Origin: CAZEYT01 sp964516295
GTDB taxonomy: Bacteria > Verrucomicrobiota > Verrucomicrobiia > Chthoniobacterales > Terrimicrobiaceae
Length of the DNA stretch: 56,559 bases
Direction: 5' to 3'
Assembly (NCBI GenBank): GCA_964516295.1
Contig: CAZEYT010000007.1
Location: 1-56,559 of the forward strand
Shown: positions 34,553-43,326 of the stretch, in pieces
How positions within the stretch are numbered: the stretch's first letter is position 1
Layout: every line of letters begins with the position of its first letter
Notes under the pieces: generated by a model
Seen by the model: the letters and a program-made list of their open reading frames with translations, nothing else
What the model was told of the DNA's origin: nothing
Databases searched by the model: none
Made by a program: the position numbers and the translations under genes

Positions 34553-34963
34553 ATGAACTCCGTGCGCATCGTCGAACAACTCGCCATCTTCATCGCGAAC
34601 AAACCCGGCACGCTCGCCGAAGTGTGCGATGCACTGGCCGCCGACAAAATCAATATCTACGGTCTCACGGTGTCGGACACCGTGGACCACGCCGTGGTGC
34701 GCATGGTCGTGAGCGATACGAGGCGGGCAATCGCGCTCCTGGAGGCCCATGGCACGCTCGTGGTGGAGAATGACGTGCTCATGATCGAAAATGACAACCG
34801 TCCCGGAAGTCTCTCCCGCATTGCCAAGACCCTCTCCGGTTCGAAGATCAACATCGAATACGCCTACCTCGCCTCGATGCCCGCTGCCAAAAAAGGGCTC
34901 CTCATTCTCCGGGTCAGCGATGTGCGCAAGGCCATGAAGGTGCTTTCCAATGGCTGCGATTGA
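34553..34963 (+). CDS. Double ACT-domain protein
   Basis: A 136-residue protein made of two ACT domains and little else. Domain 1 (residues 3-70) has IANKPGTLAEVCDALAADKINIYGL; domain 2 (72-136) has NDNRPGSLSRIAKTLSGSKINI, each with the Gly of the ligand-binding loop. Stand-alone ACT-ACT proteins bind amino acids and often regulate synthesis enzymes. It is divergent from the monooxygenase gene and alone on its strand. The start is fixed by MNSVRIVEQLAIF. Confidence 0.85.
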   Translation: MNSVRIVEQLAIFIANKPGTLAEVCDALAADKINIYGLTVSDTVDHAVVRMVVSDTRRAIALLEAHGTLVVENDVLMIENDNRPGSLSRIAKTLSGSKINIEYAYLASMPAAKKGLLILRVSDVRKAMKVLSNGCD

Positions 34964-35061
34964 TTGCTGCGGGTCGGAAAAGACCGTGCCTTTTCTTGAC
35001 CGAGCGCAGAATCCCGCGTGCGGTTGGTTGACGCCGGGGAACCCTGCGCGATCATGAAACA

Positions 35062-36195
35062 ATGAGCGCACACGCCGCCACCACCGTTGATCTGGGAGAG
35101 TCGTATTCTCCGGCCGCTGCCGAAAAGGCCGCGCTGGAGATTCGTGAGACGCTCGGTCGTCCGGCGCGGCTGGCCTTTGTTTTTGCCGATACGGGTTACG
35201 TTCCGCATCTCACGGACTTTTGCGACACGCTCCGCGTAGACGGCCACGTCACCGACGTGGTCGGCTGCACGTGCGGGGGACGGGTTTCCGGAGCACGGGA
35301 AATCGAAGAGGGCGTCGGCTGCTCGATCCTTGCCCTGGCTTGCGAAGCGGGCGATCCGGTGATCACGGGCGACGACCATCCGCTGCCGCAACTCACCACG
35401 TCTCCGAATGCCTGGATCACCTTGTTGAATCCCTATGCGGTCACGGCGAATGACTGGCTCGAAGAGTGGAATCGCGCGTTCCCCGGTGTTCCGATTATTG
35501 GGGGTCTGGCGAGCGGCGGGAATGAGGAAGAGGTCGAGGTTTTTTTCAACGGTCGCACCGTGAACGGGATTGCTGTGCCGGTCGTCGGCCAGACGGGGAT
35601 TCTTCCCGTGGTCAGCCAGGGATGTCGACCGATTGGTGAGCCGCTCACGGTCACGAAAGCCGAGAACAATGTCGTTTACGCGCTTGGCGGACAGCCGGCC
35701 TACTCGGCTCTCGAATCCGCCTTCCAAAGCCTGACGGATGATGAAAAATCGAACGCGCGCGGAAATCTCTTCGCCGGGATTGCGGGCACCGAATATGTAG
35801 ATGAGTTCAAGCCGGGCGATTTTCTGATCCGGAATATCATTGGAGCCGACCCCAACTCCGGAGCGGTTGTCATCGGCGGCATCCCGCGCATCGGGCAGAC
35901 GCTTCAATACCAACTTCGCGACCGCTCGGTTGCCGGGGCCGACCTCGAGCGGGCACTGAAATCGGTGCCCCTCGCCGGGCGGCGTCCATTTGCCTCGCTT
36001 CTCTTTTCGTGCGTGGCCCGCGGGCAGGAATTTTTCGGCGAATCCGATCACGATGCGCGCCAACTCGCCTCCGCGACCGGCAGTCGGGCGTCGGCCGGCT
36101 TTTTTTGCAACGGGGAAATCGGACCCGTCGGCGGCCGAAATGCCCTGCACGGCTACACGGCGGCCGCGGCAATATGGGTTGAAAAACCCGCCTGA
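35062..36195 (+). CDS. FIST domain (FIST_N/FIST_C) protein
   Basis: A 377-residue protein with FIST_N (about residues 30-220: VGCTCGGRVSGAREIEEGVG, PIIGGLASGG) and FIST_C (230-370: YSALESAF, FLIRNIIGADPNSGAVVIG, AGFFCNGEIGPVGGRNALHG). FIST domains are sensory modules thought to bind small ligands such as amino acids; in other bacteria they sit beside signalling domains, here the protein is free-standing and probably cytosolic. It precedes a MacAB-type efflux operon by 18 bases, so it may sense that system's substrate (inference). Confidence 0.88.
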   Translation: MSAHAATTVDLGESYSPAAAEKAALEIRETLGRPARLAFVFADTGYVPHLTDFCDTLRVDGHVTDVVGCTCGGRVSGAREIEEGVGCSILALACEAGDPVITGDDHPLPQLTTSPNAWITLLNPYAVTANDWLEEWNRAFPGVPIIGGLASGGNEEEVEVFFNGRTVNGIAVPVVGQTGILPVVSQGCRPIGEPLTVTKAENNVVYALGGQPAYSALESAFQSLTDDEKSNARGNLFAGIAGTEYVDEFKPGDFLIRNIIGADPNSGAVVIGGIPRIGQTLQYQLRDRSVAGADLERALKSVPLAGRRPFASLLFSCVARGQEFFGESDHDARQLASATGSRASAGFFCNGEIGPVGGRNALHGYTAAAAIWVEKPA

Positions 36196-36213
36196 TCGTC
36201 AAAGGTATCATCC

Positions 36214-37305
36214 GTGAAAAAGGTTCTCGTCATTCTGACCTTGGTTGTCGCCGCGATTGGCGTCGCCTTCTGGCAGGCTTGGTTGGGCGGCCCCGATGCC
36301 GCCACCGCCGCGGCGGCCACGGCTGCATCGAGCACGGCCGTGCGGGATAACTTGGAGAACAACCTCCTCCTCTCGGGCGAAATCACGCCGGCCTTTCTCG
36401 TTGACGTGAAGGGCGAGGTCGGCGGGCGCGTCAAGACCATCCACGTTGTGCCCGGCCAAACCGTCAAAAAAGGGGAGCTTCTTGTGACCATTGACGACAC
36501 AGATCTCCTCAACGAGCAGGCCTCGGTCGAAACGGAGATCGAAGGCGCGCGCCTGAACTTGGAAAAGACGCGCGGCAACTACGAGCGGGCTCGCGCCCTC
36601 TTCGAGCAGAAGCTCATCAGCAAAGAGGTCTTCGCCAATCTCGAGGCCGATTTCAAAATCTCCGAGAACACGCTCGAGAAAAGCGAACGCCGTCTCCAGT
36701 CCGTGAAAGACCGTCTGAGCAAAACCCGCATCCTGTCCCCGGGCGATGGCACGATTCTCGACGTGGCGATCAACGAAGGCCAGGTCGTCGTGGCCGCGGC
36801 GAGTGTCAATTCCGGCACCACCCTCATGCAATTCGCCGACGTGTCCCGCCTTCTCATCGACACCCATGTGAACCAGATGGACGTCGGAAGTCTTGCTGTC
36901 GGGCAAACGATGTATGTTCACCTGAACAGCGCGGGTGATGAGAAAGTTCCCGCCCGCATCGAATTCATTGCACCGCTCGCCACGGTGAAAAACAACATCA
37001 AGGGTTTCCAAGTCCAGGCATTCGTGGAGAAGTCGGATCCCCGTCTCAAACCCGGGATGTCGGTGAGCATGGACGTTCCGATCCAGCGGGCCGAAGGGGT
37101 GGTGACAGTGCCGATTGCCGCAGTTTTCAAACAGAACGAGGGAAAGGTCGTCTACGTCCGCAAAGGCGGGCAGATCGAAAAACGGCAGGTCTCTGTGGGC
37201 ATTACCAACATGTCGCGTGCAGAGATCAAATCGGGCGTCAACGAAGGCGAGGAGATCCTGCTCTTTGAGCCCACGCCGGGCATGTTGTCCTCAGCGAGAT
37301 CCTGA
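36214..37305 (+). CDS. MacA-like periplasmic adaptor of a tripartite efflux system
   Basis: A 363-residue HlyD/RND adaptor with a GTG start (36214) and N-terminal membrane anchor (VLVILTLVVAAIGVAFW). A lipoyl-like half-motif VDVKGEVGGRVKTIHVVPGQTVKKGELL is followed by an alpha hairpin with coiled coil (residues ~95-180) and the beta-barrel and membrane-proximal domains ending in VVYVRKGGQIEKRQVSVGI. With the ATPase and permease that follow it forms a MacA-MacB arrangement exporting drugs, peptides or lipids across the envelope; the outer-membrane channel is elsewhere. Confidence 0.88.
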   Translation: MKKVLVILTLVVAAIGVAFWQAWLGGPDAATAAAATAASSTAVRDNLENNLLLSGEITPAFLVDVKGEVGGRVKTIHVVPGQTVKKGELLVTIDDTDLLNEQASVETEIEGARLNLEKTRGNYERARALFEQKLISKEVFANLEADFKISENTLEKSERRLQSVKDRLSKTRILSPGDGTILDVAINEGQVVVAAASVNSGTTLMQFADVSRLLIDTHVNQMDVGSLAVGQTMYVHLNSAGDEKVPARIEFIAPLATVKNNIKGFQVQAFVEKSDPRLKPGMSVSMDVPIQRAEGVVTVPIAAVFKQNEGKVVYVRKGGQIEKRQVSVGITNMSRAEIKSGVNEGEEILLFEPTPGMLSSARS

Positions 37306-37307
37306 GC

Positions 37308-37988
37308 GTGTCCCTCGTCCACCTCGAAGGGATCAACAAAGTCTATCGCCTCGGCGACCAGGAATTTCGTGCGCTCGACCAAGTCAACATGCAGATCGAG
37401 GAAGGCGAATTTGTCTCCATCATCGGCCCCAGCGGCAGCGGCAAATCCACCCTCATGCACCTCCTCGGCTGCCTGGATACACCGACGACGGGTCGTATGG
37501 AAATCTGCGGAGAAGACCTGAGCCGCGCCTCGCAGGACCGGTTGGCGAAGGTGCGCAACCGCGAGATCGGATTCGTTTTTCAGGCGTTCAATCTTCTCCC
37601 GCGCCTCAATGTCGTGGCCAACATTGAGCTCCCCCTTGTCTATGCGGGCGTCCCGGCGGCGGAGCGGCGGGAGCGTGCCATAGCCGCTGCGCGCAAAGTG
37701 GGTCTGGGCGAGCGTCTGGCCAACCGTCCGATTCAACTCAGCGGCGGTCAGTGTCAGCGGGTCGCGATCGCGCGGGCTTTGGTCAACGAACCCCGCATTG
37801 TCTTCGGCGATGAGCCCACCGGAAATCTCGACTCGGCTACCGGCGAGATCGTCCTCCAGATGTTTCACGAGCTGAACGCCGCTGGAAAAACCATCGTCCT
37901 CGTCACGCACGATCCCGACATCGCCGCGGTCTCCAAGCGGGTCGTCGAAATCCGCGACGGAAAAATCCAGCGCGAATACCGGCGATGA
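37308..37988 (+). CDS. MacB/LolD-type ABC ATPase
   Basis: A 226-residue ATPase with a GTG start two bases after the adaptor's stop. Walker A GPSGSGKST (~40-48), signature LSGGQCQRVAIARAL, Walker B IVFGDEPTGNLDSATG and switch VTHDPDIA. The set matches the MacB/LolD/FtsE group. It overlaps the permease start (ATGA at 37985), so both are coupled. Confidence 0.92.
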   Translation: MSLVHLEGINKVYRLGDQEFRALDQVNMQIEEGEFVSIIGPSGSGKSTLMHLLGCLDTPTTGRMEICGEDLSRASQDRLAKVRNREIGFVFQAFNLLPRLNVVANIELPLVYAGVPAAERRERAIAAARKVGLGERLANRPIQLSGGQCQRVAIARALVNEPRIVFGDEPTGNLDSATGEIVLQMFHELNAAGKTIVLVTHDPDIAAVSKRVVEIRDGKIQREYRR

Positions 37989-39301
37989 ATCTTCTTATGG
38001 TCCTCCAGATCGGCCTGAGCGAGATCGCAGCGCACAAGTTCCGCAGCTTTCTTTCCATGCTGGGCATTGTCCTCGGTGTGGCGAGTCTGATCGCCACCAT
38101 GGCTCTCACGGCGGGCATCGAACAGGGCGCGCGCACGTTCATGCAGCAGATGGGCGGCCTCGAGTTTGTGAGTGTGGTGAACAAGGAAATCTCCGGGCGG
38201 ATGTTTGATTTTTGGAATCTCTCGCCGGGACGGACTATGCGCGATGTCCATGCCCTCCAACAGGGGGCGCCGCTTGTTTCCCACGTCTCGCCGGAGCTTT
38301 CCTTCGGGGCCAGTATCGGCTCGGGCGGCAAAACCGACCGCAAGCAAGTGCATGGCGTCACGCCGGACCACTTCGTTGTCGCCAAGCACGAGCCGGGCGA
38401 GGGGCGGTTCCTTGTGGACTTGGACATCGAGCGGGCCGCCCGCGTCGCCGTCATCGGCCGGTCCATCGCGGACCTTCTCTGGCCGGGTGTTGATGCGAAG
38501 GATGTCGTCGGTCGGCTCATTCTTGTTGATGGACGTCCGTTCCACGTCGTGGGCGTGCTCCCTCTCTACGAACGCGAGGAGGACAAACGTCGGCGTAAAC
38601 GCCATCCCGGCGGCCAGCGGTTCGCCGGCTCTTCGGGGCGTCGCTGGGATCCGTTCCGCGGAAAAAATGAAGCCGTTCTTATCCCGATCTCGACGGCTTT
38701 TTACGAGCTTCGGTCGGGCCAGTTTTCCCTCGATTCTCTGGATACCGTTCGCTTGAACACGCTCAACGTCCGCGTCGCTGATCTCTCCCGCTTTGGCGAA
38801 GCGCTCAATCAGGTTCGCTCGGTTCTGGATCGCACGCACCGGGGGGTGGATGACTACGACTTGGAGACGCGGGAAGAGTGGTTCGACCGCATGGAGACCA
38901 GTGTGCGGGCCACGCGGCTCAGCGGCGGCATGCTCGCCATCATCAGTTTGGTTGTGGGTGGGATCGGGATTATGAACATCATGCTCGCCAGCATTTCCGA
39001 GCGCGTTCGCGAGATCGGCATTCGTCTTGCCGTCGGGGCGCGCGGCCGCGACATATTCATCCAGATCATCACGGAAAGCGTGAGCATTTCGGCCATCGGC
39101 GGCGTGCTCGGTATTGGGGCCGCGGTGGGTCTCGTCGAGCTGATCAAGGTCATCGCGCCCTCGGACAATACGCCGATCATCACGGTCGGTGGGGTCTTGT
39201 TCAGCCTGATCTTTGCGTTGCTCGCCGGGTTCGCTTCCGGAATCTACCCGGCGCTTCGGGCGTCGCGCCTGAATCCCATTTCCGCGCTCCGCTACGAGTA
39301 A
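37985..39301 (+). CDS. MacB-type ABC permease
   Basis: A 438-residue permease of the MacB_PCD-FtsX architecture: TM1 near residues 20-45 (FLSMLGIVLGVASLIATMAL), a large periplasmic domain, and three C-terminal helices (LAIISLVVGGIGIMNIMLAS, ISAIGGVLGIGAAVGLVELI, LFSLIFALLAGFASGIYPAL) ending in ASRLNPISALRYE, a typical tail. It lacks a fused ATPase, which is the separate gene upstream. Mechanotransmission type; moves substrate by adaptor-coupled pumping. Confidence 0.92.
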   Translation: MNLLMVLQIGLSEIAAHKFRSFLSMLGIVLGVASLIATMALTAGIEQGARTFMQQMGGLEFVSVVNKEISGRMFDFWNLSPGRTMRDVHALQQGAPLVSHVSPELSFGASIGSGGKTDRKQVHGVTPDHFVVAKHEPGEGRFLVDLDIERAARVAVIGRSIADLLWPGVDAKDVVGRLILVDGRPFHVVGVLPLYEREEDKRRRKRHPGGQRFAGSSGRRWDPFRGKNEAVLIPISTAFYELRSGQFSLDSLDTVRLNTLNVRVADLSRFGEALNQVRSVLDRTHRGVDDYDLETREEWFDRMETSVRATRLSGGMLAIISLVVGGIGIMNIMLASISERVREIGIRLAVGARGRDIFIQIITESVSISAIGGVLGIGAAVGLVELIKVIAPSDNTPIITVGGVLFSLIFALLAGFASGIYPALRASRLNPISALRYE

Positions 39302-39366
39302 ATCAGCCGGTGGCGGGATTTCGCGTTGCGAACGGGCGGGGCGTGGCGTTAACTCCGCGAAAAAGC

Positions 39367-39723
39367 ATGGCTGCGTTTCATACCTCCCAAGACGGCGATC
39401 TCAACATTCTGAAGATCACTGGAAAACTCGATCCGTTTGCCTGGCGCGATCTCAAGGACACCATCGGCTCGCTCGCGGGCGGCGAGAAAAAAACCGATCT
39501 CCTCGTGGATTTGTCCGGTCTCGATTTCATGGCCAGTTCCGGGTTTCGGGAATTGTTTCTGGCCGGACGTCAGCTTGCCCGCCATGGCGGGCGGCTGGCC
39601 GTGTGCTCGCTGCAAGGAGAAGTCAAACGCGTCTTCGACCTGGCGAAATTTGACACGGCCTATCCGATCTTCGAGAGCCACGAAGCCGCGGTCGCTTGGT
39701 TCAAAAGCAATCCCGTCGCATGA
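39367..39723 (+). CDS. Stand-alone STAS domain protein (anti-sigma factor antagonist type)
   Basis: A 118-residue STAS protein with NILKITGKLDPFAWRDLKDT, LLVDLSGLDFMASSGFRELF (the Ser in the D-F-M-A-S-S loop is the likely phosphorylation site) and RVFDLAKFDTAYPIF. Such proteins work in partner-switching with an anti-sigma kinase. No kinase is nearby. It is coupled to the L,D-transpeptidase gene by ATGA (39720). Confidence 0.85.
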   Translation: MAAFHTSQDGDLNILKITGKLDPFAWRDLKDTIGSLAGGEKKTDLLVDLSGLDFMASSGFRELFLAGRQLARHGGRLAVCSLQGEVKRVFDLAKFDTAYPIFESHEAAVAWFKSNPVA

Positions 39724-40406
39724 AGACCCCGCACCTGCTCGCCCGCTGTGCCGGTTTTCTGGTGCTTGCGTGTGCATTTTCGTCGTGTTCGGTGTTCGAG
39801 GATTTTCGGGCCCGCGCCGCGCAGAAAGAAACCGACAAGCGCCTCGCGGCCAAACGCGCCGCCGCGCTGGAAGCGCATGCCCGGTGGCGCGCCACGACCA
39901 AGAGCTGGCGGTCGAAAATCTACCGGAATCCCGAACTCCTCGCCCGCGCGACCGGCGGGAATATTTCCATCGAGATCGCCCGAGCCGAACAACGCGGTCT
40001 CCTGTTGGTGGACGGTGCGATTGCCATGGATTTTCCCGTGGCGACTGGCAAGCGCTCGCATCCCACGCCGGCGGGGTCCTTCACGATCATCGGCAAGCAA
40101 AAGGACTACGCCTCGAATCTTTACGGAAAAATCGTCGATCCGGCCGGAACGGTCCTTGTTTCGGACGCCGACACGCGGGTCCATGCCGTGCCGGAAGGCG
40201 CGTCCTTTGTCGCGGCAAAGATGCCCTATTGGATGCGTCTCACCAATACCGGCATCGGGCTCCACGTCGGCTACGTTCCGGGTCGTCCGGCCTCGCACGG
40301 GTGCATCCGCCTCAAGCGGGAAGTGGCTGTGAAACTTTTCGAGCTGACGAAAATCGGAACCCCCGTGACGATCGCCGATCAAGCCCCGGCCCTCGCCGGG
40401 TCCTGA
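39720..40406 (+). CDS. L,D-transpeptidase (YkuD family) lipoprotein
   Basis: A 228-residue envelope enzyme. The N-terminus MKTPHLLARCAGFLVLACAF with a following SSC suggests a lipoprotein signal. The YkuD domain runs from about residue 80 and ends in the catalytic motif ASHGCIRLKREVA with the active Cys and His, preceded by HVGYVPG. L,D-transpeptidases make 3-3 cross-links in peptidoglycan or attach lipoproteins to it. The gene overlaps the STAS gene by ATGA. Compare the catalytically altered relative at 43327-44847. Confidence 0.88.
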   Translation: MKTPHLLARCAGFLVLACAFSSCSVFEDFRARAAQKETDKRLAAKRAAALEAHARWRATTKSWRSKIYRNPELLARATGGNISIEIARAEQRGLLLVDGAIAMDFPVATGKRSHPTPAGSFTIIGKQKDYASNLYGKIVDPAGTVLVSDADTRVHAVPEGASFVAAKMPYWMRLTNTGIGLHVGYVPGRPASHGCIRLKREVAVKLFELTKIGTPVTIADQAPALAGS

Positions 40407-40410
40407 TCAC

Positions 40411-41298
40411 TCAGTCCTCGTCCCGCTTTCGGCGCGTGAACCACAGTGCCGCGATAAAGATCAGCAGCAGGATCGTTCCGAGCGCGGCACCAAAGGGTTG
40501 ATTCCGCCCGGAGGTAAACTGACGGTAGATCACCTCGCCAATCGTCGGGTTCGCGCCGCCGCCCATGAGCGTCGTGATGGCAAACATCGCAATCGCCGGG
40601 ATGAAGACCAACAGCGCACCGGCCACGATGCCGGGTCGCGTGAGGGGAATGATGACCTGCGAAAAAGCGCGGACGGGACCCGCTCCCAGATCGTAAGCCG
40701 CCTCGATCATCGCGCCGTCCAACCGCTCGACGCTCGTGTAGATCGGCAGGATCATGAATGGCAAAAAGTTGTAAACGAGCCCGAGCACAATCGCGAACGG
40801 GGTGTAGAGAAAATTCACCGGCTCGGCGAAAATCCCGGAGGCCACAAGCAGGCCGTTCACCAACCCATCGCGACTCAGGATCGTGATCCATGCATAGGTG
40901 CGAATGAGAAAGCTCGTCCAGAACGGCACCATCACAAGCATGAGCAAGATCGCCCGCCATTTTTCCGGAGCGCGGCCGATGAAATACGCCGCCGGATACC
41001 CCACCGCCATGCAGATCACGGTCGTGAGAAAGGCATACCAGATCGAGTCCAGGAGCACCTTCAACCACACCCAGTTGAAGGCGCGGATGTAGTTGTCGAA
41101 AGAGAAATTGTAAACAATCCGCCCGAGGGCGTCGCGTTCCGCAAAGCTGACCACCACGAGCATGATGGTCGGAACGACGATGAACAAAACCAACCACGCC
41201 AGCAATGGCAGCAGGACGAGCCAGGCTCCGAGGCCCGGTTTGCGGCGGAGCGACTCTCTGGTCGCCCCGCCCATCGATGCTGCTGCCACGCCGGCCAT
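40411..41298 (-). CDS. potB: Spermidine/putrescine-type ABC permease (PotB-like)
   Basis: A 295-residue permease with six hydrophobic helices and the EAA-type motif EAAYDLGAGPVRAFSQVIIPL. It is the last gene of a potC-potD-potB operon, starting 9 bases after potD. The N-terminal ~25 residues (MAGVAAASMGGATRESLRRK) are hydrophilic; the first helix begins around residue 26. Imports polyamines together with PotC and PotD. Family call good; exact substrate inferred. Confidence 0.88.
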   Translation of the reverse strand: MAGVAAASMGGATRESLRRKPGLGAWLVLLPLLAWLVLFIVVPTIMLVVVSFAERDALGRIVYNFSFDNYIRAFNWVWLKVLLDSIWYAFLTTVICMAVGYPAAYFIGRAPEKWRAILLMLVMVPFWTSFLIRTYAWITILSRDGLVNGLLVASGIFAEPVNFLYTPFAIVLGLVYNFLPFMILPIYTSVERLDGAMIEAAYDLGAGPVRAFSQVIIPLTRPGIVAGALLVFIPAIAMFAITTLMGGGANPTIGEVIYRQFTSGRNQPFGAALGTILLLIFIAALWFTRRKRDED

Positions 41299-41307
41299 CG
41301 GGTGGTC

Positions 41308-42426
41308 TTACTGAACTTTCAGCGAGGTCACGATCTCGTCGATCTTCGAAGCCTGATCGCCGATGTCCTCAAAGGTCTGCATTTTGGCCAGTTCCTCGTC
41401 GGTCGGGAAGCTGGCGGCATTGCCGAGTTGTTCGGGGCTCATCAAGGCCCGCGCTGCGAGATTCGGATTCAAATACGGGAAGGCATCCGAGATCTCTTTG
41501 CTGATGTCCGGGCGGAGGATGAAGTTCATGAAAAGCTCGGCATTCGATGGATGCTTCGCGGTCTTGGGAATCGCCAGGCTGTCGATGAAGAGGTGGGTGC
41601 CCTCGGTGGGGATGATCCACTTGAATTTCTTGTCCTCGTTCAAGAGCAGTGCGCCCTCGCCGCCCCAGACGATGCCGATGTCCACGTCGCCATTGAGCAA
41701 CGCGGTTTTCGGGCTGTCGGAATCATAGACCTTCACCAGCGGCAGCCAACTGCGGAGGATGGGTTTTACTTTTTCGAGGTTCTCGTCGGTGACCTCGTTG
41801 ACCGGGATGCCCTGGGTGAGCAAGGCCCATGTCACGATCTCGCGCGCGTCATCGAGCACCACGATCCGACCCTTGTATTTTTCCTGGAAGACATCGTTGA
41901 ACGATTTGATCTCGTCCTTGACGACATCGGTGTTCACGACGATGCCCACCGTTCCCGCCATGAAGGGCACGCTGAAACGGTTGCCCGGATCGAAGCTCAT
42001 GTTCAGGAACTTCGGATCGACGTTCTTGATGTTCGGGATCTTGGCCAGATCGATCTCGTGCAGGAGGCCTTCCTTGATGAGTGCCCCCACGACGTATTCA
42101 CTTGGCTGGATGATGTCGTAAGTCCCGCCGCCGGCGAGAAGCTTGGCGAGCATCTCTTCGTTGGAGGCATAGTTTTCCACCGAGACCTTGATGCCGGTCT
42201 CCGCCGAGAATTTGTCGATGACGGATTGCGGGATGTATTCGGACCAACAGAAGATGTTGAGCAGTTTCGGCTCGCCACCGGTACCCTGTGGCGTCTCCGC
42301 CGCGGCAGCAGGTGACTCGGCGGGTGCGGCCGGGGAGTCATCCGCGGGTTTTGTTTCCGGGGCCTTTCCGCACCCGGCCAGCGCGAACGCGGCCAGGGCG
42401 GCCATCAGGGTGTGTTTCATTTTCAT
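41308..42426 (-). CDS. potD: Spermidine/putrescine-binding lipoprotein (PotD-like)
   Basis: A 372-residue periplasmic binding protein; lipoprotein signal MKMKHTLMAALAAFALAGC with Cys19, then an Ala/Pro/Glu linker. The mature domain starts KLLNIFCWSEYIPQSVID and contains GGGTYDIIQPSEYVV and VYDSDSPKTALLNGDVDIGI, all typical of PotD/PotF. The ATG at 42426 overlaps the potC stop (ATGA); the long upstream frame inside potC is a shadow. Confidence 0.92.
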   Translation of the reverse strand: MKMKHTLMAALAAFALAGCGKAPETKPADDSPAAPAESPAAAAETPQGTGGEPKLLNIFCWSEYIPQSVIDKFSAETGIKVSVENYASNEEMLAKLLAGGGTYDIIQPSEYVVGALIKEGLLHEIDLAKIPNIKNVDPKFLNMSFDPGNRFSVPFMAGTVGIVVNTDVVKDEIKSFNDVFQEKYKGRIVVLDDAREIVTWALLTQGIPVNEVTDENLEKVKPILRSWLPLVKVYDSDSPKTALLNGDVDIGIVWGGEGALLLNEDKKFKWIIPTEGTHLFIDSLAIPKTAKHPSNAELFMNFILRPDISKEISDAFPYLNPNLAARALMSPEQLGNAASFPTDEELAKMQTFEDIGDQASKIDEIVTSLKVQ

Positions 42427-43268
42427 GGGTTTTTCTTTCTGCTGATAAAGCTGCTCAAGATGACGAGCAGGATGGTTGCGACAATAAAGAGGGTGCTGAG
42501 GGCGTTCAACTGCGGGTTGAGACCGACTTTGGCCATGCCGTAAACGCGGAGTGGAAGCGTCTGGGTCTGGGCGCCGGTGAGAAACACGCTGACAATGTAT
42601 TCGTCCAGCGAGAGCGTGAAGGACATGAGCGCGCCGGATACGATGGCCGGCATCAAGTAAGGCACGATGACTTTCCAAAACGCCTGCACCGGGGTCGCGC
42701 CGAGATCCATGGCGGCTTCTTCGAGAAACGGATCGATTCCCTGGAGGCGCGCCTGCACACCGACGAGAACGAATGGGAAACAAAACGTCGTGTGCGCGAT
42801 GATGAGCGTCGCATACCCGAGCGGAATGTTGAGCAGTTGGACAAACAGGACGAGCAGGCTCACCCCCATCAACACCTCCGGCATGACCATCGGCACGAAA
42901 ATCAGAAGCCCCATCACCCGCTGAAACGGGAACCGGTAGCGATAGAGCAGCCAGGCCCCGAGCGTGCCCAGAATCGTGGCCAAAACCGTCGTCGCCCCCG
43001 CGACGATGAGGCTGTTCTGAAAGGCGGAAATGAGAACGCGATTCGAGAACAGCGCTTCGTACCAGGAGGTGGTGAAGCCTTCCCAGCGGATGTTCAGCCG
43101 CGAGGAGTTGAACGAAAAGACGACCAGCAGGACGATCGGGATGTAGAGAAAGGCAAAGACGCCCAGCGTCCACAGGCCGAAGAACCCGGTCTGGATGCGG
43201 GGACCATTCAGCCAGCGCCGCACTTCGCGGAGCTTGAACGGAAACAGCGACGAAGCGACCGCTGACAT
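42423..43268 (-). CDS. potC: Spermidine/putrescine-type ABC permease (PotC-like)
   Basis: A 281-residue permease with six helices and the EAA-type motif EEAAMDLGATPVQAFWKVIVP. First gene of the operon. Order potC-potD-potB differs from the usual potABCD of E. coli, and no potA ATPase is present in the window, so the ATPase must come from elsewhere. The gene starts 58 bases after the end of the LysM protein gene on the same strand. Confidence 0.9.
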   Translation of the reverse strand: MSAVASSLFPFKLREVRRWLNGPRIQTGFFGLWTLGVFAFLYIPIVLLVVFSFNSSRLNIRWEGFTTSWYEALFSNRVLISAFQNSLIVAGATTVLATILGTLGAWLLYRYRFPFQRVMGLLIFVPMVMPEVLMGVSLLVLFVQLLNIPLGYATLIIAHTTFCFPFVLVGVQARLQGIDPFLEEAAMDLGATPVQAFWKVIVPYLMPAIVSGALMSFTLSLDEYIVSVFLTGAQTQTLPLRVYGMAKVGLNPQLNALSTLFIVATILLVILSSFISRKKNP

Positions 43269-43326
43269 TCCGTTGTGGTAGCAGCAATCATGCCGTGCGT
43301 CCAGCGCTGCGGTCCGGAGAGCGGTC

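Noticed and set aside
40498..42315. 605-codon plus-strand ORF over potB and potD
   Set aside because: Antisense shadow of two clearly recognised transporter genes.
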